Shown one piece after another: positions 46,025-57,354 of a stretch of 64,000 bases of DNA. Below the pieces are notes generated by a model. It made no database searches. It worked only from the letters and a program-made list of their open reading frames with translations, and was not told where the DNA came from. The number at the start of each line of letters is the position of its first letter. The stretch's first letter is position 1. The DNA is from Triatoma infestans (taxonomy: Eukaryota > Arthropoda > Insecta > Hemiptera > Reduviidae), in NCBI GenBank assembly GCA_011037195.1, contig JAAEAF010000662.1:62001-126000 (forward strand), given 5' to 3'. The position numbers and the translations under genes are program-made.

Positions 46025-46225
46025 CCTTGAACTTCCTGCAATTTTCCATTTTTTTATAATATATTTTGTTCACACCTTCATACACATATAGACTTTCGCT
46101 AAAAACACTTCTTTTCTTTGTATGCATAGCGCCCCAAAAACGTTTTACGTTAATTCAGGTGAAAAAACTCAATTATCGAAAATTTGACACCAACATCATA
46201 CTTCCTCTTATCAGCAAAAAGAAAA
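46025..46225 (-). repeat. Dsp-1 terminal fragment
   Basis: AACTTCCTGCAATTTTCC, CA stretch, GGTGAAAAAACTCAATTATCG, ACTTCCTCTTATCAGC. Confidence 0.6.
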
Positions 46226-46700
46226 TGTAAAAAAAACTGCCCAAACTATCTGAACTATATTCCCCTTAGTGGAGTATATACAGTAATCCGGCACGTATAA
46301 TTTTCACTATGTTTATTCCCGACTAAGAATGCCTGCTGCATTCTGCTGGGTATTGCATGAACTAAATTGCCTTCATTATGGGGGTTCAGTCTATTTTTAA
46401 TATTAACAATTCGTTGACCCTATCGATTCATGAAACTTGAATTAATCATCTTTCTAAATAATAATTTACATAAAGGCCGTTAAAACTTAATTTCCCTAAT
46501 TTTACCTGTAATTTATTTAAAAGTAAAATCCTTTAAAGGTAACCTTGAGCCAGGTTATTATTAAAAAATTTTATCCTTCAAAAGTGATTGTAAAATATTT
46601 TATATTATTTAGGTAATATACGTCTAATAAGATTGAATTATATTCAGCTAAATCTTTTAAAGAACTGCTGTTTCCCACATTGAAAGAGAGTAGCTGTTTT
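46226..46700. other. Interval without recognised gene
   Basis: AT-rich; no signal. Confidence 0.3.
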
Positions 46701-46709
46701 TATTTTCAA

Positions 46710-47375
46710 TTACTCCTAGCAAGAGTAAGAATTCCTATCCAGTCAAATTTTCGAAATTTGAGTTATCACTCACTGGAAGTGCATGCTTTGAGGTTCCTTG
46801 AGTAAAAAAAAAAGTTGTCAATGAATGGTCCCCGTATGTATGTGTGCGCGTGTATATATTAACAAAATATATCAAAAATGAAAAATCGCAAAAATGTAGC
46901 TGAAACTTAATATTCCGTTTAGGTACTACCACTGTGTCTGACACGAAGATTTCGGGAAAATGCATCAACCGGAATTGCGAATTTACTAATTTTTTTTTTT
47001 ACGATTTTCTTTAGTTTCTCTAAAGAAAAAAAAATATGCTAGAAATAAAATCCTGATCACTTTCATTTGAAATATTTTCCCGGGCAATTGATTTTTACCT
47101 CTAAAGTGTCACTTCAGTATCACATTATGGTTTTACCACCAATAAATATTAAAATACATTAGAAGCAATGATAGAATTCCAAATTTGAAGAAAATTGGTT
47201 ACCCTGGAAGAATAGGTTTTTGAGTTTTCTCGAAAACGCCTATAACAATTTTCTTTAATCTTGCCGACTAATTGCATAGATAAAAGCATATCATTTTATT
47301 AGAAATATTCTTCAGAAAAAATTGAATTTAGGAGGTTGTGAGGTAACTGTTATTATTAAATTTTAAATATTATAT
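46710..47375 (+). repeat. Dsp-1 repeat copy, lacking the right end
   Basis: CTCCTAGCAAGAGTAAGAAT, TTTTCGAAATTTGAG, GTGCGCGTG stretch, TAGGTACTACCACTGTGTCT, and modules at about 46970 and 47200, ending in the T-rich block near 47370. The 77-codon minus frame inside is not a gene. Confidence 0.65.
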
Positions 47376-48585
47376 GGTTTGTTCAACGTTAAAAAGCGGT
47401 TTACTCTCGCACTCTCTCTGTCACTGTTCCAGTGATCTCTTGTGTACCAATCAGTCATGCTGGACTAGATCTCAGGCCGCTAGAGCACAGTTGCGGCTAA
47501 ACGCCCTTGAGCACATTCAAAGCGGCACTATTTCCTGATTCATTTCTTTCCACTCTAATTTCTTTTATAACTTAATGTTAAAAAAATCTTCCATTTGAAG
47601 GTTACATATAATTAGAGTATCTTTACTTTATTTAACATTTCTTTTAATTTACGATTCTTAACAATTTTTTTTTATGGATCGCATCTATTTTGATACAGAA
47701 TCTTTGCTCTGTCCGTTTCTACTTGGAGATGTAAGTCCCCTAGTGGTTTCTTCTTCAGAGATCTCTGCGGATATCACTAGCTAAACAACACACAATAGAG
47801 CTTTCTGGTCTCAGTTGATTTTAGTTTTTATAGCCAATGTATCCTGAAAAATTGATTGTTATGTAAGTTTTCGGTGAAGTCCTCACAAATGTGGCACGAC
47901 AGACCATCTCTCTCCCGCTCTCTAGTGTCTAATCAGTGCACTACAGCGATTCACCTTCTGGTGGCGAGCCAAAGGAACTAAACAAGTAACAAAAATTCCA
48001 ACTGATCACAATTATGGAGAATTACATAAAGTGTTGTGTGACTGTTTTATACCAATTTTTTTACTTTAAATTATTATTAACTTATTAAATGATACAATTT
48101 TTATGATATTAAGAGATAGGTGTTATATTCAGACACACCCTTTTATATTTATTTTATTCAAAGGAACATGTGTAGAACAGGAAAACGTTACATAGAGAGT
48201 GCCTGCCCACACATAGTACAATCTAATATGTATGTATACATAGCGGCCATGCATTTCTTTTACAGGAAGTTATTATCTTTTCACTAGAAATATTAAAATA
48301 CAACTTTATCTATATCTACTATAGTCAAATATATAATAACGCCTGGTTTTTTTTTTTTTTTTTTTTTGACAGCTGACCAATTATGAAATATTTAAGTACC
48401 ATGATAAGTGATAACCAAGCCTAAATGTTTTTGAGTATTCCAAAGCAATTATAAATTATATTTATAACTTTACTTTTATTTATTTTTATACTGGTTAAAC
48501 ATAATTTTAGAGTAATACTTCCTAATTTTATTAAATGCTAAAATAGTTCTGCATCTTGCATTTCCCCACAATGGCGTGTCGAAAA
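47376..48585. other. Unassigned interval, partly GC-richer
   Basis: 47390-47530 and 47880-47970 are GC-richer with CTCTCTC-rich stretches. No exon could be supported. A T run of about 25 lies at 48343-48367. Confidence 0.3.
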
Positions 48586-48754
48586 AGCGTGTATGTGAGA
48601 GACACAGAGCTTAAGTCGAGAATCAACCGAAATACGACATTACTACATTTTTTTTCCGTATTTCGCGATTTTCTTGAGTAACGGTTGTTAGTTTAACCAT
48701 TGTATACTATCTACACACAAATACCTATCCACTTTTGAATATAAGGTTAAGTCC

Positions 48755-49035
48755 GCAATGCTGGATAACATCTGGTATTTTATACGTCGTAACATGCATA
48801 TTCCATTTGTTTCTGACCGGTTTTGGATTTTCATCCATCATCAGAGCAAATTCACCAAGTTCGTATAGATAGTTCACTTCAACGCAATGTTTCTGTTGTA
48901 CTCACACTTGTTGGTTTGTTGTATGTGAGGGAGATTATAAGGTTATGTTACTATGTGTGGGTGTTTATTGACAAAATGGAATCATTATAAATTATGATTA
49001 GCCATTAGAAAATATTGTCTAGTTACTTATTGAAT
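48755..49035 (-). repeat. Penelope-like terminal repeat fragment
   Basis: Same sequence as the left arm of 53295-53828, in the same orientation, and a little longer at its left (GTCCGCAATGCTGGATAACA). It is a single arm, not a palindrome. Confidence 0.75.
48815..48844 (-). ncRNA. Hammerhead ribozyme relic, GAAA box mutated
   Basis: On minus: CTGATGA intact, stem II GGAT/ATCC with a GAAA loop perfect, stem III palindrome ACCGGT and cleavage base C present. The second core box reads AAAA where GAAA is required, so it is probably inactive. Confidence 0.65.
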
Positions 49036-49618
49036 GACCCTCATATTTGGAAGATTTTACCGGGAAAAAAATGACTGTAGAGAAATTTTGGGCGGCTGTC
49101 AGTTAGTTTCTAATTTCAACTTTACATAACTCAGCTCAGGTAAGCCACGTTTCTTTTTATGGGCAGCCAAATTAAACATTGTAAACGTTGCAATTTTAAA
49201 GAAAATTTGTTAATAAAATTGTATTAATTGGGAGTAAGAGAGTGTCGTGAGAGTATTAAACTCTATACTTTTTTATCCAGTTTTTTACGGAATGCTCGAA
49301 TCAAGTTTTATCAACTTTTCGAATTTGCCTACGAAATCGGCTCCAACCGATTTTTGTTCTTTAAACTTGAAATGGGTACATCTATAAACTTTTTGAAAGC
49401 TATTTTGAAACTTTTTTTACTAGGAAAATTGACGTTTGGAAGATCCTAGGAAAATCCCGGACATTAGAATTCAATTGTTGGGACATTGCTAGAAGTGATC
49501 AACTAGTGCTGAGTACTAACTACTATCCTAGTCACCCAATCATAATTACGTTTAAGAGGAACTAAATGTTCAGTAATTATTTTATAAATTTATTAATTGC
49601 AGCAAGAGAAAAAGTCCT

Positions 49619-49918
49619 GTGAATAATGCAATTGCATAATAAAAGAATTCGTGTGGAGAGAATTCTTTATCAGTTATTTATTCACAAAAAGAAAGTTTAC
49701 CTTGACGGTGGCTCTCACATTACTTTATCCTGAGATATTGTTGTAATTAACATTTTACGTGAATTAACATTTTATGTGAATAATGCAATTGCATAATAAA
49801 AGAATTCGTGTGGAGAGAATTCTTTATCAGTTATTTATTCACAAAAAGAAAGTTTACCTTGACGGTGGCTCTCACATTACTTTATCCTGAGATATTGTTG
49901 TAATTAACATTTTACGTT
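49619..49918. repeat. Exact 157-bp tandem duplication
   Basis: The block starting GTGAATAATGCAATTGCATA at 49619 begins again at 49776, with no difference seen over about 143 bp. The unit contains the short palindrome AATGCAATTGCATAA. It may be a recent duplication or an assembly artefact. Confidence 0.9.
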
Positions 49919-50254
49919 TTATCAACTACAGCCAGCACTAGAACAGTAATTAGTTCAAGTATAATAATTGCAGAATGACACAAAACAACTGCTTTCAATT
50001 GAAGCTTTGGACAGACAAAATAATCTAAATGTGTGGGGTGAAAATTCCTTTCATGGCTTTAAATAAAGAAAAACCAAGAAAGAATTGTTCATATATGAGG
50101 GACAAGTTTTAGAACTATTTTTGAATGGAATTGTGTGCGCATTGCATTGGTCTCCCCATATTATGTTTTCTATATTTAGACGTCAATAAATATTCTTAAT
50201 CTGATTAGATAATATATTGCACATCCCACTACTGACTTCTTCTTTTTTACTTTC

Positions 50255-50560
50255 TCTTATTGCTGTAAGAGGAAGTATTGCAATCGTGACCAATTTTTAA
50301 GAGTTTATCCCTAGTCTACATGTTTTGAAGACTCTTATGTTTTAACTGTGCTTATTGTAACTGTACGTATTTGTAGTACGTGTTTGTATATGTGTATGTG
50401 TGAAATAACGCTGCTTGGGCACCTCCAATGGGATTCGGTTCGCATGTTTTGGTCAAAATTCACCAACAGGAAGTCCAAATTTACTGTTGTTTTCCTAGAT
50501 TTAAGGTGAGTCTCACAAAATAAAGGGCTCCATACATTTTCATTAAACTTCTGACAAACT
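50255..50560 (+). repeat. Dsp-1 left part
   Basis: CTCTTATTGCTGTAAGAGGA, AGTATTGCAATCGTGACC, GTGTATGTGTG stretch, ACAGGAAGTCCAAATTTACT. The 105-codon minus frame overlapping it (50335-50652) shows no family features. Confidence 0.5.
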
Positions 50561-50638
50561 GACAGGAGCGTAGTTAAGATAAATGTCAGGGGCAGATTTG
50601 GAACTGTCAAAACTGGTAAAAGGATCATATAAAAACAC

Positions 50639-50785
50639 CACGTTTCGACCATATGGCAATGAGCTTCTTTAGGGTCGTTTTACACCTTGAAAGCTAATGC
50701 TCCGTCATACTGGATGTAGGTGGTAGGCAGGGTTTAATTTTCTGTATATCCCGCCCACACCTACGTCCAATATGGCAGAGGAATC
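50639..50785 (-). repeat. Possible hammerhead-type repeat relic with inverted tail
   Basis: On minus, 50639-50675 reads CTAAAGAAGC to GGTCGAAACGTGG, resembling a worn hammerhead (CUGAAGA and GAAACGU boxes). Blocks CTGGATGTAGGTG (about 50710) and CACCTACGTCCA (about 50757) face each other as a short inverted pair. Confidence 0.35.
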
Positions 50786-51474
50786 GCCACGCCCCTTTTA
50801 TACCAGGTTCATCACAATCCGGAAACTCAAGTGTTTTCCATGAAAATGGCCGTGGAAACTTAAAAAATGATGGTCATATAATTCATAAAGATATTGAAAT
50901 TCCTCCATATGTTCAAAGTTCAGATGAAATATAATGTAGACTTTTAAACAAATATTTAAAACTTCATTTACTATTGATTCCATAATTAGGAATTAATTAG
51001 GATTAGGATCGCACACGAACTTTATTATCGAGGGAGAGTTACAGGCTGTATGAACTCTATTGCTATCAGTACGATTATGCTTCCATCTGGTGGATGTAAA
51101 GGGAATTAACTTTTAGTATAAATTCTGAATTTTATCCATATTTCAGTGTCAATAAGAAGTGTGAGAACGTTGGTAAGGAAAACTGTGTCTCTATTTTGCA
51201 ATATATTTTATTTATTTATTTATGTCTGTAACTAAATAAAAACAATTAGGTTCAATAAAACGTCTATTAATATTTGTATTATAATTTTTACTTTCTTTCC
51301 CAATGAGAACCATTTAAATGTAATTGGGTCAAACATACAAAAAGCTTGTTTGTACTTTATGTCACCAAACATGTTGCGTGACAATCACAGTTCTATAATA
51401 AATATAATTTGAATTCCAATATGCCCATTAGATTAACATTTAGGCTAATGAACTGTGTTTTACTCTATTTTCAC

Positions 51475-51780
51475 TTTCTCTCACTAAGAGGAAGTTTGCG
51501 ATCGTGTCAAATTTTTGAAATGATTTTTTCGGAAACACTGCATTGAGGTTGCCTGGGTAGGAAAAAATCTTTTTTAGCGTATAGTCCTTTGTATTTTGTA
51601 TAAAATACCTCAAAAACAAAAATTGCAGGAAAATCGAAATTGATAAACCTGATGTACAGTTTAGGCACCACCGCCTCAAATGACAATAAGGTTATCGTCA
51701 AAATCCCTCACCCGGAAGTACGACTTTACTGAATGTTTCTGTTTCAATTTTTCGCAATTTTCTCGAAAATGGTTCCAACG
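51475..51780 (+). repeat. Dsp-1 left part
   Basis: CTCTCACTAAGAGGAAGTTT, GCGATCGTGTCAAATTTTTG, GGCACCACCGCCTCAAATGA, ACCCGGAAGTACGACTTTAC, then broken by retrotransposon sequence. Confidence 0.65.
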
Positions 51781-51784
51781 GTTT

Positions 51785-52075
51785 TTTTTCCTGTCTGGGT
51801 CTGGGTTTTCCTTCTGTTCCATTTACTAAAAGCCCTCAGGATTCTGAACCTATCTCTAGGTCGACTTCATTCCACCTTCTTCGTTAGTTTTTCTAACCAG
51901 GCATTCGGGTTCCACCTTAATAAGTGGTCGTGTGACCTCAGCTTATTTTCATCCAGGATGGTTTCAGCTGATTTAACTTTCAGGCAGGATCTAACGGTTA
52001 TATTCCGAACCTTATCTCTTCTTGTCTTTCCTTCTTAAGTATCTCATGTCAGTTGCTTAGATTTGCTTCTTATGT
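51785..52075 (-). pseudogene. Non-LTR retrotransposon ORF2 C-terminal relic
   Basis: On minus the translation begins MRYLRRKDK and, after a frameshift, continues DKVRNITVRSCLKVKSAETI, LDENKLRSHDHLLRW and NPNAWLEKL. This is the pattern of the tail of many non-LTR reverse transcriptase proteins (R-D-x-x-R-N, a L-x-W-x-G-H-x-x-R region, then a basic C-terminus). The GH of that region is lost here. A stop follows at VE*. It is a decayed fragment; the clade is not certain. Confidence 0.5.
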
Positions 52076-52385
52076 TTAGAAACCAAAGTCCACGATTCGG
52101 AAGAGTAAGAATAGATAGGAATGTTGGCCTGTAAACTGCCATTTTTGTTTCCTTACAGAACTCTTTTCTGTTGAGGTATCCTTTTCTTACTGCATGGAAC
52201 TGCTGCCAGCGCTCCAATTCTTTCCACTATTTCACTAACATGGTTCCATCACACATATAATATGAAGGTACAATTGTTGACCAAACCTCACATCCATTTT
52301 AAAACATATATTGCAAACATTAACGCGAAGATACTCACTAAATAGGTTCTCTCTTTCTCTCTCTGCGTTTCTCCCAATTAAATGA

Positions 52386-52770
52386 GGGGTGCCTCAAGGT
52401 TCTTCTTTATCTCCGCTTCTATTTTCCATTGTTATATTCGATATTGTGAAGGTTTTAAAATATTGTTCACAATATCATCTTTATGCTGATGATTTTTAAA
52501 TTTATTTAAAGTTGCTGCTTCTCATATAATGATGATACGTCATATTTTTTCAGTGCATTCTTGGGTATGATTATTTTTAAATACAAATAAGTCTAATTTT
52601 ACAATTTTTGCATCCGCTCGTTATATAAATAGTCTCAGTAATATCTTTGTTATTTCAAAACATGGTTCTAATATTAAATTTTCTACTCCAATGAAATATC
52701 TTAGAGGAACGGCTTATCATGGACTGATCATTATTCAGGAAAGTTTTTAGAACGCTTGCACTATTAATAA
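52386..52770 (+). pseudogene. Non-LTR reverse transcriptase fragment with YADD motif
   Basis: Translation gives GVPQGSSLSPLLFSIVI at 52386-52436 and HLYADDF at 52478-52498, the fingers-palm motifs of a non-LTR (Jockey/I-like) reverse transcriptase; YADD is the catalytic site. After a stop, another open run from 52586 gives NKSNFTIFASARYINSL, FSTPMKYLRGTAYHGL and a stop at about 52750, matching the region that follows YADD. The stop after YADDF and the missing parts make it non-functional. It lies in opposite orientation to the relic just to its left, so the two are separate insertions. Confidence 0.7.
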
Positions 52771-52940
52771 GAAATCTGTGTTATATTCTTCAGTACCTAT
52801 CATCAAATCTCTGGTCATTAATCATTAATATCTTTCAATGTAAACAATAGTTATATGTTTGGCCGTTGTTAATGAAACAAGCAAAAAATTAGTTGGCTGA
52901 TGCCAAAGAAGAAATTTTTTATTTTTAAAAAAGTTTATTC

Positions 52941-52973
52941 GACGTTTCGGACATCTTTAGTGTCCTTCGTTAG
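52941..52973 (-). ncRNA. Hammerhead-like relic, CTAACGA core
   Basis: On minus: CTAACGA (first box, G changed to A), stem II GGACA/TGTCC perfect with loop CTAAAGA, GAAA, then ACGT palindrome and cleavage base C. Flanks ATTC and GAAT can pair as an outer stem I. The core change likely kills cleavage. Confidence 0.5.
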
Positions 52974-53326
52974 GACGAATGGGAAGTTGCCTAGCTTCTC
53001 CATTTAACTCTCCATTCGTCCTTGACAGGTATCTATCTTTTTAATATGGTTTAATCAGGATATTATGTTTTAATTTTATCATACAATTTACTGAATTTCC
53101 GTATTTTTTGTTTTGTAGTTCCTAAGGACCTTGTAGATACAAGGTTGAAAGAGATGCTACCATGTATGTAGCCACTATTCTCTTTATGCTTCAAAAAGTC
53201 CTACTTTCTAAGACAACCTAAAAGCTTAGAAAAAGTCGAGCTTTTAAGAAAAATTTTAATAAATTAGAATTGCAAAGGGAAGAAAAAGTGACATGCCGTC
53301 GTAACATGCATGTTCCTTTTCTTCCT

Positions 53327-53356
53327 GACCGGTTTCGGATTTTCATCTATCGTCAG
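53327..53356 (-). ncRNA. Hammerhead ribozyme, left arm
   Basis: On minus: CTGACGA (allowed by the CUGANGA consensus), stem II AGAT/ATCC (three pairs), GAAA, palindromic ACCGGT and cleavage base C. The core is complete with a slightly weakened stem II; stem I is only about two pairs. Confidence 0.65.
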
Positions 53357-53767
53357 AGCAAATTCACGAAGTGCATGTACAGTCTTTACTTCAACGCAAT
53401 GTTTCTGTTACATTCATACTTGTTGGTTCTATATATGTGAGGAGATTATAAGGTTATGTTACTATGTGTGTGAGTTTATGACAAAATAGAATTATTATAA
53501 ATTATGATTAGACATTAGAAAATAGTGTATAATAAATAGCATGTTTTGAAGAATACTTTATAACTAAATTTTAATAGTGTTGTTAGTATGCTCAGTGTTT
53601 TATCAAACCATGCTATCCTTCAAAACTTTATTATACACCTTTTTCTAAAGTCTAATCACAATTATCATAACCTTATACCTCCGGCACATACAACAAACCA
53701 GCAAGTGTGAGTGTAACAGAAACATTGCGTTGAAGTGAACTCTCTACACGAAATTGGTGAATTTGCT

Positions 53768-53797
53768 CTGACGATGCATGAAAATCTGAAACCGGTA
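53768..53797 (+). ncRNA. Hammerhead ribozyme, right arm
   Basis: CTGACGA, stem II GCAT/ATCT (poorly paired), GAAA, ACCGGT and cleavage base A. The boxes are conserved but stem II is worn. Confidence 0.55.
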
Positions 53798-53879
53798 GGA
53801 ATAAAAGGAACATGCATGTTACGACGGCTGAAACACCAGATGTTATGCAGTATTGCGGGCCCATCCACGTGTTCAAGAA

Positions 53880-54360
53880 TTTTTTTTTTTAATAATAATA
53901 TTTAATTTAATGTTAAAATTAAACAAGAGATAAGTCTGTAAATAGTTTCAGAGATCTCCCACTTCTCAGACCATGCTCTGTACAGCTCTTATTAACCATG
54001 ACAACGCTGTTGAAACTACATTGCACAAAGTTTCGTAATATGTAATTAAATAACTGGCGGGGAAACTACAAGGTCATCTGGCCATCACATCCTAATGATT
54101 ATTTAAAAAAAACCTAAATTACAGGTTAGATTATACTAGGAAGGTTTTTCAAGCTGGTTTACAACTATGTATGTATGATTCAGAGTTTTTCTAATAAAAG
54201 AAGCTAATTTACAGATAGTAAAAGGATAGACTCTACACACAAGGTATGAATGTGGCCGGCAGGGCGATTATTAAGATTCTTTTACTTCACCATACTTCCG
54301 CCAGAGTTCCTCAATGAGTTGGCATATTCTAGTACCACCTGTTAATACAGATGTAATCAT
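53880..54360. other. Interval without recognised gene
   Basis: No supported feature. Confidence 0.3.
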
Positions 54361-54364
54361 TAAC

Positions 54365-54960
54365 TTAAAAATCTAATGTGATGAAACACATACACACGAT
54401 TTTCACCTTACTCCAATTAATGACAAATTCATTTAAAAAAATTTACTTCTGTTGCACTGTTTAGAAACGTTTAGATGGTTTAGCCATCAAAAAAGGTGGT
54501 GAGGTTATACGCACATAAATGCCTGAGTGGACACTGTGGGCGATCTCTGTCTTAAGAACATGTACCTTAGTTTAAATTTATACGCAAATGACAGGTCTCT
54601 AAAATCAGTTTTATTATAATCTGTGCGGCGTAGCCGATTTTGAAAAACTCAAAAACTTATTCTGTAAACGAAGAGATCGGCTGGTTCCACTAAGTAAATA
54701 TGACTCTGCATTCTGTTTGGTAGGTGTGAGTGTGTGTGTGTGTATAGACAGTAAATGAAAGTAATTATTCGATCGGGAAAAATTTGCATTGAGTAAAGTC
54801 ACACTTCCGTTTATAGACTTTGATTGAAACTTTGTCAGATAGCGGAGTGGTACTTAAATGGAGTATCAAGTGTGAGCTCCTGGTGATTTTCTTGTGGTTT
54901 TGGAGATAATTCAGTTCACAATCACACACCATTTGCTAGAAACATTTTTTTCGAACTTAA
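54365..54960 (-). repeat. Dsp-1 copy, broken
   Basis: Worn hairpin end GATGAAACACATACACACGA (54380), a GTTTAGATGGTTTAGCCATC block, TTTTATTATAATCTG break, then the middle block AGCGGAGTGGTACTTAAATG and GTGAGCTCCTGGTGATTTTC. Confidence 0.5.
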
Positions 54961-54964
54961 GGCC

Positions 54965-55370
54965 GCTAGCCCGGCAAACTGTTAAATCTCCGCAAATTTA
55001 ATGGATTGTTAAAGTTAATTACCTATATCTAGCTTTATTAATGCTGTAACTAATGCTGTTAAAGAAATAACTTTCAATGGATGGTTTTTTTAATATGTGC
55101 ATAATTATAAATAAATGCAATTTTTGAACACGTTCACGCACACAATAATTAATTTCACAGATTATTAATTTTTGTAACAAATTATTATGGACCTTTTTTA
55201 TTCTAATTATTGAAAAGAATTAATAATTGAAAATTGACAGTATGTGAGACCTAAATATTGCCATAAAATTTTTGATTAACAACCAACCAAGTAAAGCTAT
55301 TCGTTTTATAATTTCTATACATTATCTATGACGAGATTGATAATGCCAAACACTGGACCATGTTCTAATA
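54965..55370. other. AT-rich interval, nothing recognised
   Basis: No supported feature. Confidence 0.3.
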
Positions 55371-55377
55371 GTTGAAA

Positions 55378-55540
55378 AAAATCTGGTTGTGAAACACTCA
55401 GACGGCTATTTATTAATGGAATTTACATAGATATAATTAAGAAATTTTCTCCAAACTTATAATTTTTACTATCCCCCAAGAATCTTTCTTCTAAAATCCA
55501 TTTTCGGGAAAAAAGTTGGAAATATGATTCTGCATTCTGT
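55378..55540 (-). repeat. Dsp-1 hairpin end fragment
   Basis: AAAAAATCTGGTTGTGAAAC with ACACTCAGACGG, then AATTTTCTCCAAACTTATAA and CATTTTCGGGAAAAAAG. Confidence 0.55.
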
Positions 55541-55950
55541 TCGTTAAATATGAATCCAGGCGAGCGAATTGTCCCCGTTCGCCGAACAAAGATAGGTGAA
55601 TTCGTTCGCTGAAAGTATAATACTAGTATAGCAGTGTAAATCTTGTAAAAAATTATTTATTTCATTAATAATTACAGTAAGCCATGGTCCATAACCAATT
55701 AAGGAAAATAGGTAGACCTTAATATAAGAGCGGCTGACATGGAGAAAAAGTTTTTTATTACACATTATATTATTCATTGCAGCAACATTCAACAGTTGTT
55801 CGGTGGATATTATGCCTGGTATTCAACCCTGGAAGGGGAAAGTGATTTTGTAGTCAAGGTTACCGGTGCTAGTGAACAGTTTGCATGCATCTTGCAGACT
55901 AGTCATTCACGCCATTAAATTATATTATTTTCGATCAAAAATTTATTAAA
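55541..55950. other. Unassigned interval between Dsp-1 copies
   Basis: No gene supported; the minus open frame at 55544-55792 lacks family features. Confidence 0.3.
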
Positions 55951-55951
55951 A

Positions 55952-57020
55952 AAAATCTGACGTGAAACACTCACACGATTTCTCTTTCTGCAGCCTACAA
56001 AGATTGAATAATTGATAAATTTGATTGAAAAGATTGAATGATAAGTTTTCTTCAAACTTATCATTTTTACCAACCGTTTTATTTGGCTTCAATTTTATAT
56101 CAAATGGGAGAATATAAACTTAATATAACCTCCCCCTGCCGCCAAACTTCATTAAATGAACTTTCTCTGAAAACAATTTCCAACAAAAGTGATAGTTCAC
56201 TGTTACACCTAATTTAATGAAATCCTTCGGTTTTTTTCATGGAGAAAATGGCAGAAAACTGAAGAAAAAAAAAGTGTTCAGTAAAAACGCACTTTCGGTC
56301 AACCGATTTTCTTCAAACTTTTCGAAATTTTGGCAACATATTCAATTCTAATTAGTATTGTTTAGATAACATAATTTTATAACAAACTATAATAGCATTT
56401 TAGAAGAAAACATTACCCTACCCATCCTCCAGAAGTCCCCTTGAATGAATTTTCCCCGATAAATATTTTAAGTAAAAGTTGTAGCTCTTTATATATGTAG
56501 TTATAAAAAATTTAAAGGAAATCGTGGGAGCCGTTTTCAAGAAAATCGCAACAAAAAACCGGAAAATTCATTCAGTAAAGTTGTACTTCTGATTGGGGAA
56601 TTTTGATCAAGTCAAGTTTCTGCGATTTTTCCTTTTTTGAGCTGTGCCATTGGCACAATGCGCCTTCATTGAACGTTTCTTTTTCCAGTTTTTTCCGCTT
56701 TACAGAAAAAAGGTCCGAATTTATTAATTTTACTTTGTTTGTATTATATGTCTTTGATTTTTGGCGGTCCCTGGAGGAGAGGAGATGATGTTGAGCGTCA
56801 TTTCAGTAAACTGTTTCGCTATTTAAAAAAAAAACTTGATTAACCAGAATTACGGCTTTACTGAATGGTTAATTTTTCCGTTTTTTGATTGGAATTTGGG
56901 AGAACTGAGACGATAATACTCAACTCTAAACTGGGCATTGCTGGCCAACTTGCGATTCCAACAGCAAGGAAATTCATGGTTTGGAAGAAAAAGTTTGTGA
57001 ATAATTAGCACTGGAGAATT
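55952..57020. repeat. Two Dsp-1 copies, minus then plus
   Basis: 55952-56640 is minus, starting AAAATCTGACGTGAAACACT and carrying three modules with the TAGAAGAAAACATTACCCTA variant block. From about 56680 a plus-oriented copy follows (TTTCTTTTTCCAGTTTTTTC, then AAACTTGATTAACCAGAATT) ending near AGAGAAAGTCATAG at 57029. Confidence 0.6.
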
Positions 57021-57354
57021 GCAGGAAGAGAAAGTCATAGTTATATTCCAGGATGATTTTTTTTTTTTTTGGAAATTTAATGAAATCAGTAACGATAAAC
57101 CGTTATTCCAATAAACAGGAAATACGGAACAATATATGTTCGTATATATAGATATGTATATATAGTAAAAAAAGTACTATACTACAACACAAGCGGAAAT
57201 GGAACGTAGGTTTATTGTTCGTCTGGCGCATGTTGGGTAATCTGGGTAGCGGATCGTTTTTATTGTAATGAATGGAATTACAATTCAATTTGAATTACCT
57301 ACACCAAAAATACATTCACCTATTTACATGTAATTATAGTGCATTGTCTACAAA

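Larger units (their letters stand above)
48590..49260 (+). repeat. Dsp-1 copy split by a Penelope-like fragment
   Basis: Module pieces 48610-48750 (CAACCGAAATACGACATTAC, TTTTCTTGAG) and 49040-49260 (GGAAGATTTTACCGGGAAAA, then GGGAGTAAGAGAGTGTCGTG) are separated by the insert at 48755-49035. Confidence 0.6.
53295..53828. repeat. Inverted pair of Penelope-like terminal repeats with hammerheads
   Basis: Left arm about 53295-53545 and right arm about 53610-53828 are inverted copies around a short AT-rich middle. Both contain AACATGCATGTTCC near the outer end, the hammerhead region, GAAACATTGCGTTGAAGTGA and an inner block TAGACATTAGAAAA. The arms differ by several small deletions. The left arm matches 48755-49035. 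Confidence 0.8.
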
